Source of the DNA: Archegozetes longisetosus
Lineage: Eukaryota; Arthropoda; Arachnida; Sarcoptiformes; Trhypochthoniidae
Reading direction: 5' to 3'
Assembly (NCBI GenBank): GCA_018873245.2
Contig: JAEMBT020000008.1
Location: 3,458,001 to 3,522,000 of the forward strand
Length of the DNA: 64,000 nucleotides
Below are positions 1 through 9,953 of the stretch, in pieces (position 1 is the stretch's first letter; each line of letters starts with the position of its first letter). The translations under genes and the position numbers were made by a program. The notes beneath the pieces are model-generated. The model ran no database searches. It was not told the origin of the DNA and saw only the letters and a list, made by a program, of their open reading frames with translations.

Positions 1-62
1 ACAGTGAGTTTAATTTGATTTATTTTTACTTAAGCAGTACATAATAATAAGTTTTCTCTCAG

Positions 63-696
63 TTAAAGATTCGCAATCATTCGAAGAATGCAGAAATGAT
101 TGTCTCATCAAAGAGTATCGTAGAAAATATAACTGCTCTGTTTTTACAATCATTGAAGCTTTTCAAATGACAAAAATAAATAATCCTAAATGTGATATGA
201 GATTTAAAGAAATTAGAGTCAAAAAGTGTATCATTAAATGTAGAAAACACTGCAATCAACATTATTTTGATATATCAAAGGAGATTACCGGCTTTATCGA
301 TAGGGAATCTGTCTTATTGGAGAAGCAAAAGCCTGTATTTAGAATAAAAGCAAGAAATTTGCCTCATTTCCGGTATATATTTGAATCAAAATATTCTCTA
401 ATTATTTATGCATCAAATATCGGAGGATTGATGGGACTGCGCTTTGGTTTTGCTGCTGTCGATATATATATAAATTAATTGAGGTTTTTCTAAAAAAGAT
501 TACCGATTTTCTGCTGAAAAATTTGTTAACAGATTATTTAATTCTAAATCTAGTAATTTTATGCAAATTAGACATAATATTTTATTTATACGAGAAATTG
601 AAAAATACTATCAAACATCTAGCTGAGTATAATTGGAGATTATATCTGGATATCTTATGCACAACTTGCTTAATATTTCAAATTGTTTATTTGACT
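63..696 (+). pseudogene. DEG/ENaC channel unit 1, C-terminal part, frameshifted
   Basis: C-terminal half of a degenerin/epithelial sodium channel subunit, a family of trimeric plasma-membrane cation channels. The window opens inside an intron (donor GTGAGT near position 4, acceptor TTTCTCTCAG ending at 62). The exon then encodes Cys-rich ectodomain blocks (FEECRNDC and CIIKCRKHC) and the hallmark second membrane helix SNIGGLMGLRFG. The frame breaks in a TA repeat at 462-471. In the frame reached by removing one TA, the expected helix continuation KLIEVF follows, then a basic cytoplasmic segment. That frame stays open to a TAA at 697-699, inside the first membrane helix of the next unit. The N-terminal part lies outside the window. 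Family assignment is firm; loss of function is inferred from the frameshift. Confidence 0.8.
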
Positions 697-2153
697 TAAG
701 ATTATCTGAGATTCTCTACTGGAACCAATATTGAAATCATTGATATTTTTGATAATGATGGTTATATTGAAGTGAAATCATTGCCAGCAATAACTTTTTG
801 TAATGATTACGAGAATATTATTGATATTATCGAATCATACCATTCTGCACACCCGTATTTTTACATTTATTCATATTTTCTGATAATGAAAGAATTAAAA
901 ACAAAAAACGAAAATTTGAAAAGTATTGTTACAGATATTTTGTATCTATTACAAAATTATTCTGGAATATATAATTTTTTGAAAATTAACCTCGACTTTG
1001 ATACTATAAATCAAATGAGAGAAAATGAAAAGAAAATGAATACATTATCAGAAAGTAATCTAGATTCAATAAAAGATGAGATCAATTTCTTTTTAGCTCA
1101 TTATGAATGCAAGTTTGCAACTGATTTCAATTGTGTTCAAACAGATGCTTATATCCTCCAAACGAGACATGTTTCACTTTTCGCCATGAAAATAATTCTA
1201 CAAAAATGTATATCAAGTCTGACAAAAGTTTATTAACACTCAGTCCATCAGTTTATAAATTAGTACGTGGGAATGTTTTGCAATACGGATATAGTTTGAA
1301 TTCTAAATTGTATCTTCATTCATCTGAGTTGCTGCCGTTTATCATACATTCTGAAGTTCTTCAGTTTAATTTAGAGAATAAACATAGTTATAAACAACCA
1401 ATCTATAAATATCTAATCTCTGAATATCAGTTCAAAAAACTTGAATATCCATATGATACTAATTGCTATGAATATGGCATTGAATCTAGAGCTGATTGTA
1501 TTAATCGATGCTTTTTCAATGGCTATATTAAACAGCTTAATTGCATTTCGAAAATCGATCATATGATCACATTTAAAATTAAAAACGATTTAATTTCTCC
1601 AAATGTTTCGTTTTTTATATCGAATAATAGAAATCAAACTAAAATGTTAGATAATCATCTTATAGGCTCATGTTTCAAATTATGTTCCGATCCTTGTCAT
1701 AAACAATATTTTAAAGTAGAATCAATTGAAAAAAGAAAAACTTATAAAAAATTCAATTTAGATTTAGATTTCATTCAAAATTATTACATAAATGTTATTT
1801 ATGTCCCGAAAATGTTATTCATTCAATATATAACAGCTGTCGTTAATTTACTGAGTTTATGGAATGGAATCAATTTTAGAATTTTGATTGAGAAATCAAT
1901 AGAATTGAGTAATAGTCTTGTAAGAAGACTATACTCGCATATACATCAAAGATATCGTTTCAGACTACATATCAACTGTCATGTTATCCGATGGCTTGAC
2001 TTAGATTTTGAATATTTAAAAACTGAATTTCTGAGACGAATTATTATTCCGGTTAAAAGAATAGTCTCACGATTGCTGATGAAATCAACTTTTTATAAGT
2101 ATTTTACAAATGCAATAATTTTTATGAAAAATAACCCAACAAAAGTTCTTCAG
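628..2153 (+). pseudogene. DEG/ENaC channel unit 2, nearly full length, decayed
   Basis: Second DEG/ENaC unit in the same orientation. The first membrane helix (LYLDILCTTCLIFQIVY) reads in frame from the tail of unit 1, is cut by a TAA at 697-699, and continues in the same frame to the conserved LPAITFCND block at about 780-806. A one-base frame change near 1125-1131 joins this to the Cys-rich ectodomain (NRC..., NETCFTF, DCINRC, CFKLCSDPC). The second membrane helix near 1830-1890 has lost most glycines of the usual IGGLxGLW motif. The frame then stays open for about 90 codons of basic cytoplasmic sequence to a good splice donor, CAG/GTATGT at 2153/2154, instead of a stop codon. No start codon of its own is visible upstream in frame. 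Confidence 0.75.
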
Positions 2154-2412
2154 GTATGTTAATTGAATAGAAAATCATAATTTTCTGTATTTTTCAAAAG
2201 TTTAGAAAAAAAATAATTTTAACAATAGAAAAAATATCTAAAGAAATGGACTTATATCAAATTCATCTTTATAAACAAGTGTTTCAGAAAATTTAGTATA
2301 CAATAATTTAGTTACTTTTCTCATGACCAAATTGAAATTCTGTTGATCAACAACAGAAAAGTTGTAACTTTTCCCATATTATCGAGATATTTTCAAACTA
2401 CTTCTTTAACAG

Positions 2413-3694
2413 ATGACATCATGCTTCTTTCTGACGATTTTGTTAATTAATCAACTCATCAATGTATCGATTATATACTTCAGTTTCGAAACTGTGACTA
2501 AAATTGATATAAGAAGACATTACGAACATTTGATGTTTCCAGCAATAACCATAGCAATACCAATTCAGCAACATCTGAACATAGATGAATATGAATACAT
2601 TTTTGAGAATAAATGTTATGATGGATTTAAGTACAATAATTTTAATAATATAAATAAAATATTGGATTGCATTCATTCAAATAATACAACTCGAACAATG
2701 TTATTAAAATATCCAACTTATCAACAGCTTGATGAATACACAAAAATTGATTTGAACAATCATTTATTTAATTTTACATTAATTTCGAGGTCTATTAAGG
2801 AATTGGATTTACGTTCAATAGAAAGATCTTTTTATATAGAACATCGAAAAACATTTACTTTTGTTATCGACGAAAAACTCGATAAACTTTACGATATGAG
2901 TGAAATGAGAGAAAACTTTATAACGATTTTATCTATTCCTCAAGTTTTCAAAAATCAAATAGAATCTCATTTCCAAGTCAAGTTATTTAGTGTTCACTCT
3001 CCACATAAACCTATATTTTCGAGTAATAATCGAAACTGAAGATTATTATACATTGAATAGTCATAACAAAACTCTTTTGGTTGATAAAATGGTTCGATTG
3101 AATTTAGAATTTCCTTATGGAGAGTGCAATCATTACAATTCAATTGATTCTCCTTTTGATGCCATTCTCAAAGCGATTGTTTGCGTAAGTGCTCAAAAGC
3201 CTATTTCGAAAAAATGTTAAGATGTAGTCCATTAGTAATCAATGGATTTGTCAGTGAATCGGATGAAAAGCCTAATGAATCGATTTATTGCTCTAAAAAG
3301 TCTAACGATTTGTATCATAAACTGATTTATGATAAACTTATGCTGAAAATTGCAACAAATTGTGTCCCAAAGATTGCGTTTTCGTTGATTATAAAATTAC
3401 AAAAAGTTTGATTGATCTATTTGTCTCTACATACTCACTTAGAATATCAGCAGACACAACAACCACTCGATTTTTATGGGACACGAGCTTACCGATGATT
3501 TACTACATCGAAACACCTGTTATTTCATTGATATCTTGTTCTGTAAGAGTACTTGTTGTGGAGGACTTTTTGGATTGTGGCTATCAAGCGATGGAAAATT
3601 ATTTCTCTACTTCATACCCAATCAATTGAAAAATGAATTTGATGTGTTGGTCGAAACACTCCGCAATGTTAGATTCAAATTTTCAATTGAATAA
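2413..3694 (+). pseudogene. DEG/ENaC channel unit 3, multiply frameshifted
   Basis: Third DEG/ENaC unit. An acceptor (CTTTAACAG, ending 2412) opens an exon that begins directly with the first membrane helix (CFFLTILLINQLINVSIIYF) and the FPAITIAIP block. It pairs with the donor at 2154, so this helix is spliced in frame to the tail of unit 2. An ATG near 2080 could also serve as a private start. Downstream the family pattern is recognisable only by changing frame about four times (near 3010, 3160, 3365 and 3540): LEFPYGEC, SDCLRKC, CPKDC, then the second-helix motif CGGLFGLWL. A stop follows at 3692-3694 with an overlapping AATAAA (3693-3698). Clearly a pseudogene. Confidence 0.8.
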
Positions 3695-3698
3695 TAAA

Positions 3699-5715
3699 GT
3701 TTGGTTTACTATAACTTTTTTTTGCAGAATTTGGCTGTGACTTCAATACAGTTGATCATACTGTCAAAACAATTGTGATAAAAACTATTTGTTGGTTCAG
3801 ATTTTAATTTTGTTTTTATAGTGTTTTGTTGGTTTGACCCTCATATAAAAATAAGAGCTATATTCTATGTAAAAAATTCCAATTTATAACTAAAGGCTGG
3901 GAAGGCACTTTTAGTAAGAGATCATAAGCAAAAATTTCAATAGGGTATCAACTTTTCGAAACTGACATTTCGATACACCATTCTCAACACATTAATTTTC
4001 AGTCTCAAAGTTTAGTAACTATGAATTGATTTTATGATGTTATGTTACAAATACATTGGAGATTGACAAAAACATCAATACTGTTGAGAATTATTGTAAG
4101 ATTAAGTTCATTTCAATATTTTAAGGTTTAGATTGCATAATAAATTTCTCTTATTTATAAACACTAATGAATAAGTTGTTTTGAAAATGAAAAATTTCAT
4201 TTAAATCATTGTCTTTCTCTCGTAGGAAAAGAATCAAAGCTAAGGTCATTGAAGTGCTGGTCACAATGAAGATTCAAAATAGCCAGTCAATTCGACTTAG
4301 GATAAAGTACATTTCCGAAAAAATTCACATCTACATCAATTATGGTTTTGCTAGAATCATTTGCAAAAGATACTTTCCATCCATATATTAGATTATTGAT
4401 GACTGTAATGAATAATAACTTATAATTCAATTGTTTTTGTTAAAATGATTTGTTCAAAAATGAAGCTATAGCTGAAAACTTTCAGTAAACCTGAAAGTAA
4501 CGTCGAGCCATGAGAAAGAGTAAAATTAGTGTTGATGCGTCAAATAGACTTGAAACTTTCAAGTTGAAAGTCAAACTGAAACAAATAGTCTAAACAAATT
4601 TCATATAAACAAATGAGTTATCGATTTAGAGAGTTTGAAACGACTGACATCTAACACAAAACAGTGTATAAAAATCGCTACTCTTTTGCATATAATTTAA
4701 AACAATAACACATAAGATTTAAAATGAGATTTTGTCAATAAATGAGATTCAATAATCAAAGAATTTTTTAATACGTCTGAATTAGAGTTCGTTTTAAGTG
4801 ATCCTGATTTAGATCAATGTGATAAAGCGTTTGATGCCTCTTGAGTGCTACTTAGACATTAAAACGCAGAACTACTGACAGAAATCGAGACAAATGAATT
4901 GATACTAATTTTTAACTATAATATAGAAATTTATAAATACCTGAATGTAAGTAATTTTTTAGAAATTCAAAGTCAAAAGTGCCGCTAACTTAGTGTGAAA
5001 TTTGGGATCGATTCATAAAAGAGAATGCCAAAGTGAAGGAGGATTATCAAAAAGAGAACTCAATTCTGAACTTCTCAATTCTCGATGTCTACTTTGATGT
5101 TATTTGAAACAAATGCAAAAATATTATAAAAATGATACAGCAGTGAAAGGGTAGACCCAATGATTTGTGAGATTAGACTCTATGACTTGTGTTCCATCTC
5201 TAAAGTTGAAAAAAAGTTTTAGGATTTTGTTTGGTTTTAAGCAAAAAACACACACATCCCTACAGTCAATCTATGAAAGAGACAAAATTGATAAACGCCT
5301 GACAATCCATGCTAAAGCTGAATTTTTTATTCAGGGTGTTTATAAGTTGTACAGTTCGGGGCATTAATATGGTGGATAGCTACGAGAAAAAACACCCTTT
5401 TCACATCATACTCCCGGTGATGAGCATCATTCTTGACTTAATTTTTAATTATGATTCTCTTTTCTGTTTGAAATGATTTAGAATTGAATTTCATATTATA
5501 TGAATCGTAGTGAAAAGATAGATGTGTTGGTATAAGAAATCATTACACTTCTCGTTGTTATGCATAATTTTAGTTACACTGAGTGTAAATGTTATGAGTT
5601 TGAAAACCATGATTTATAACATTTTAGATATAAATATAGTTACCTTAACTTAATAGCGCAGTATAATAAAACTTAATCGTTTGGTTTTTTATCTATACCT
5701 ATTGAGCGTATTGTA
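3699..5715. other. Intergenic, no gene recognised
   Basis: AT-rich sequence with only short ORFs of 60-66 codons (for example 5167-5367) that match nothing I recognise and lack splice-consistent neighbours. A 15-base string, agcagtgaaagggta, near 5140 recurs near 22207, which may mark a decayed dispersed repeat. Confidence 0.5.
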
Positions 5716-7088
5716 ATAATTCCAAATGAATAACTTATTCCTCATACCATCTTTCAGATTATCTTCTTCATGAATAGCCTCGCTAGCAGACTCATTAACT
5801 TTTGCAGAGTCGAAGAGAATCGTTATGATTTTCATTATTAGCGCGTCTTCTCTCAAGTAGAATATGTGTTAATTTAAAGAAAAACCGATTGGATTTCTTA
5901 TTAAAGAATGATGTTCCATTGAACAATTTGTTAATATAATGAAGAATAGTAGAGATGGGGATATTCTCCACTTTCTTGCATGCGATATGTTTCTGGCATT
6001 TAAACAAATAGATTACCCATATGTTTGTGTGCATTCATTTTTAAAGAGAAAGTACATCTTGCAACCACATCTATTGAAAGGTTTGCGCTCATTTCTTTTA
6101 AATTGATATCTTTTCCCTCATTAGCACAAACCGATAAATGTTTTAAGAGATCGGTTATACATTCTAACAATAGTGGACACATATTCTTAGACACGCCGAT
6201 TTTCGGTGTTTTAACGAAATGCCATTTGGCGGTTATTTTCGGTTGGAACCGAAAGGAAAGTAAGTTCGGTGTTTTTCGGTTTTTAAAATATTTTTATTTA
6301 GTATTACAGTATCTCATTTAAGTTATCTTGAGAGAACATCTAGTAATTATCACTAGAAAGATCGCTTTTCTGCATTCCTTTCACGACCTTTTCTTTTTAC
6401 ATCACCCATACCACAACTTATTCAAAAATTAGCTCAAACTCAAATATTTTTCATGGGTTAATATGTTATCACATGTGCTTTGCTATGACTAAAAGGCTGT
6501 CTGAACGCTACTAGAGTTGCACTTTCAGCCTTTTTCGGTTTCTAACCGAACGGGCAAAGTTACTTTCGTTGGTTTTTTGCAGGGTTTTCCGGTTACTAAC
6601 CGAAGATCGGCGTGCCTACATATTCTTCATTTTGACACTGGTGAAGATCGAACTCGAGATTGATCTAAATCTTTCCAATTTTCATCTCGTGAATATAACA
6701 TAATTTGATCCAGTATTGAATTTTGACGATTGAATTTTCTGCGATTGGTAAATAAGTGAAAGTCTTTAATTAAAACCTAATAAGCTCTGGATCACTGATT
6801 GCGAAAATAGGTCTGTTGCCATTAAATAGACTATTAATTAAATAAACATTTTGTCAACTGAGACAATATTCTGTGAAATGGAATTAAGCTCTCTAATTTC
6901 CAATTTGACACCCATATAGTTTGCCAAATTTGTTTGTCGATTTAATCTCTAACAAGGGCGTTGGTGTGAAAGATGAAGCAAAAATGTTGCCGAAGCAAAT
7001 GACTGGTTCAGGTTCTCCAAGTCCTCTCTTCCCAATAATTGAAGTTTCGCTTGGAATACCTTCAAAGAGAAGTAATATTTTATTTGTG
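5716..7088 (-). pseudogene. Cytochrome P450 pseudogene (N-terminal half)
   Basis: Reading down the minus strand gives, in order: the proline-rich hinge (FNYW then, after a one-base shift, KRGLGEPEPVICFGN) near 7060-7000; KFGKLYG near 6925; DPELI and KDFHLFTNR near 6790-6720; ENWKDL then, after a shift, RSISSSIFTSVKMKNM near 6690-6620; CPLLLECITDLLKHL near 6180-6130; DVVARCTFSLKMNAH near 6080-6035; and FFFKLTHILLERR with HNDSLRL near 5880-5810. This order and spacing match the N-terminal half of microsomal P450s of the CYP3/CYP4 type (haem mono-oxygenases). Internal stops, at least three frameshifts and a 429-bp insertion at 6189-6617 break it. The haem-binding C-terminal half is absent. P450 identity is confident; the clan is a guess. 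Confidence 0.8.
6189..6617. mobile_element. 429-bp MITE-like element inserted in the P450 relic
   Basis: The insert is flanked by a perfect 10-bp direct repeat, acatattctt, at 6179-6188 and 6618-6627. Its ends are imperfect terminal inverted repeats: AGACACGCCGATTTTCGGT on the left and, inverted, AGGCACGCCGATCTTCGGT on the right. TTTCGGTT and its complement AACCGAAA recur in both subterminal regions. Removing the insert and one repeat copy restores the P450 reading through KMKNMCPLLL. It encodes no protein. A 9-11 bp duplication is typical of Mutator-like elements, but the ends do not allow a firm superfamily call. Confidence 0.85.
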
Positions 7089-8095
7089 TGGTTAAATATT
7101 GCATTAGTTTAAAGATATCAATATATTTAACCATATTTATACTTTAATAAAGCAAAATATCTTAATTTGTTTGATTCATGAGTGAGTAGCTGAATGCCTA
7201 AAGTAATTAGTTTGGAAAAATTTAGAATCATACGGATACATTACAGGTGTTACGAGCAAACCTGCTGCTAATAAATGCCATGATTCAAAAAACGCTCAGA
7301 TCAATTTTAGATTTTTTATAAGTTATTCAGCTATCAAAATTTCAATTTATTGTAACCTTAAAAGTAGCTATTATTATTCATGATAAAAAATTTCATTTAA
7401 TTCTCAATTTCGTCTTTAGATCTCTCTCAAAAATGTTCTTATAGTTATTCACAGATGTAATTTTGTGCAGGTATAATGAATGTGAGATCATATTATTTGA
7501 ATGCTGTAACATTAAGAATAGCAATAAGATACACAATATAATGCATATCAGGTGTGCTCCATAAGCATTTCCTGAACAGTAAATTAGAGAAAATTGTTTT
7601 AAAAATTCAAACATGTCCTAGCATTTGAAAGATTTTCTATAGAAGTATATTTAGATTGACCCCTATTCATTATTGAATTCAAACAACCAGACTATCAATT
7701 TAAATAAATATTGATTGCACTGTTTTCCAGAACTTAATCAAGTCCGGAGTAAGATTTTAGATTTTGCAGAAAAATCTTGGGTTTTACACTCAAGTTTTTT
7801 TAGACTTTATACAACAAATTTTGTAGATTCCACAATTCTTTCTGAATTACGGCTTTAATTTTGCGATTAATAACTATGACAGAAAAATATTATTCTTTAC
7901 ATCTGTTGTTTTATTCTTAATCATTTAAATATTATAATATTTTATAAAATATGGAAAATTTTTCGTAGATCAACGATTATTAATGGTGGAAATCGCAGAT
8001 TCTAACCTTCAGATTCAACAAATGTTTACTACATTGATAATTAATATTTGTCTTGTTTAACATTGAAAATCTTATGCAACATTTTACGTAAGTTC
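7089..8095. other. Intergenic, no gene recognised
   Basis: AT-rich spacer between the P450 relic and the lectin gene. A 73-codon minus-strand ORF at 7393-7614 encodes one hydrophobic stretch, but has no recognised family and no supporting splice sites. Confidence 0.5.
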
Positions 8096-8107
8096 TCTAT
8101 ATATAAT
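8096..8107 (+). promoter_or_regulatory. TATA-like box of the lectin gene
   Basis: The string tctatatataat lies about 45-55 bases upstream of the lectin start codon at 8150. That allows a very short 5' leader. The assignment rests on position and sequence only. Confidence 0.45.
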
Positions 8108-8149
8108 GTAATTCGGGACTAATTTCAATTCATTTGATAAGGCACAAAA

Positions 8150-9463
8150 ATGTTATCATTGTTGGCATTGAATTTGGTTTTAACCATAGCAGCAGCAGAT
8201 TTTGGTATAAGTCTTTTATTAGTTGACCAAAAAAGTCTTTCTAACTAAGAATTTTATCAAATTGTTTTTGATTGAAAATTAATATAAATTATAATTTTTA
8301 TACTTATAGTTTGTCCTAATGGTTGGAAAGAATATAAATTATCGGGTGGAAATGTCACCAAATGCATAAAACCGTTTTACGATATGGTCAGTCGAGATGA
8401 AGCTCAACGAAGATGTCAGGCTTTAGGAAACAACAGCACTTTGGTTGAAATACATTCTCAACAGGAAAATGATAATGTTGTCGATTCATTGTTAGAAAGC
8501 GATGGTATTTTTATTTATTTTTGCAAAAATCAAAACTTAAATACTTCTAAACCAAAATAGATTTTCAGCTAAAACTTTGTGATAATATTTGTAAACGAGT
8601 TAAACTTGAAAATTTAGATTTTTGAGGCCAAGTTACAATAGTTTATCTGAGATCGAATATTAATACAATAATAATTATATACTAACTTTGCAGTTATGAT
8701 GCATTTGTCGAATGACCTAAACAATGACATGTTCAACAATTATAAGCCACAAGTTTGGATCGGACCTAAAAGAATACCATTTGGAAATCTAAATGAGATT
8801 CAATATAAAAGTAAATGTGGCATAAAAGATTATACCAATTGGCATAAGGGACAACCTAGCGATTACGACAACTCACAAAATTGTGTCTTTCTTTTCATCG
8901 ATGATTACAGTCTATGGGGACAATGGGTTGACTATCCATGTGATACGAAGATGTATTATGTCTGCCAGATGGTGTCTGATCCAAACCCTCCTTGCAACCA
9001 AACTAATTATAATCTTTACGGTTCTGATGAGGTAGCTGAAGATACTGATGGTGCTTCTGGAAATAATATTAATAATAAAATTGAGGTCGTAGAACTGTCA
9101 GAATCGACAACTACTAGCACAATTAAAACTACAGCTAGAACTACAGTCAGTGGTCAAAACCTAAACGCAAGCCCTTCGCCTAATAACTCGGGCAACGGCG
9201 CAAGTACTACGGGGCCAGGAAGAATCTCTAACGGTAATGGTGGTGGAGTTAGTCCTATAACCAATGGCGGACGAGTTCCAATTGGAGGAGCAGCCAATGG
9301 TCCAGTTGTTCCAGTAAACGGTGTTTCTGGTGGTAGAAACCCTTATAGCAACAGTTATTCTAATCCTTACGGCACTAATGGCTACAGACAAACATATCCA
9401 TCCAATACCTATCAAAGAAATCCATACAGGAGTAATTCATATAGCGGCGCATATCGTGGATAA
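8150..9463 (+). CDS. Secreted C-type lectin with Gly/Asn/Tyr-rich tail
   Basis: Three exons join in phase: 8150-8204, 8310-8504 and 8694-9463, giving 339 residues. Exon 1 is a signal peptide (LLALNLVLTIAAA). Exons 2-3 carry a C-type lectin domain: CPNGWKEY, the YDMVSRDEAQRRC helix, the WIGP strand, WHKGQPSDY, and the closing WVDYPCDTKMYYVC. The canonical sugar/calcium triplets (EPN or QPD) are replaced by QPS, and the usual WND is WVD, so calcium-dependent sugar binding is doubtful. After the domain come a Thr/Ser-rich linker (possible O-glycosylation) and a low-complexity tail rich in Gly, Asn, Pro and Tyr (NPY, NSY and NGG repeats). The second and third ATG triplets of exon 3 are internal. 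Likely an extracellular or cuticle-associated lectin-like protein; its ligand is unknown. Confidence 0.88.
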
Positions 9464-9483
9464 TTGCTTGTTTGTTTCAATTC

Positions 9484-9489
9484 AATAAA
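9484..9489 (+). terminator. Poly(A) signal of the lectin gene
   Basis: AATAAA lies 20 bases after the lectin stop codon, the expected place for a cleavage/polyadenylation signal. Confidence 0.6.
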
Positions 9490-9953
9490 GTTATTGAATT
9501 AAGAAAATTTCAACTTTATTTGCTATCTCTTTATCTGTTAGCTAGCTTATAATTGCTCTCTTTATAATTGTAGTTAGCTTATAAATATTTTTCAATAATT
9601 CAGATATGGTATTTGATGATTAATTGCAAGTATGAGTAAAACATTCATAGCGCTATGACATTGACAAGAAAAGCAGAAAATCATAATTCATATATTGTAA
9701 TCTTTGGCTATCAAATCAAATGATGTCATCTGTTGCGCGATTTGAAACATGAACGTTTTTGCTAGAAAACAGTAAATGTCATTAAGTTTCGCAAACATAA
9801 ATTATGTTATCTATAGTTATCTATTAGTGATAAGCATTTTCAACGTCTTAACGTACGAACTTAAGTAAACTTTATTTATTAGTTGCGAAGTACCTTTGAG
9901 TAAAAACAACTACACAGTGATTGAAAAACTTATTAAATACTTAATAATTAGAA
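9490..9953. other. Intergenic, presumed promoter of the phosphatase gene
   Basis: AT-rich spacer; no clear TATA box and no ORF of note. Confidence 0.4.

Noticed and set aside
7393-7614. 73-codon minus-strand hydrophobic ORF, considered as a P450 N-terminal anchor
   Set aside because: Not in line with the P450 relic, no hinge motif follows it and no splice link is visible.
9161-9415. 84-codon minus-strand ORF
   Set aside because: Exact antisense of the low-complexity tail of the lectin; Ile/Thr-rich composition follows from the repeats.
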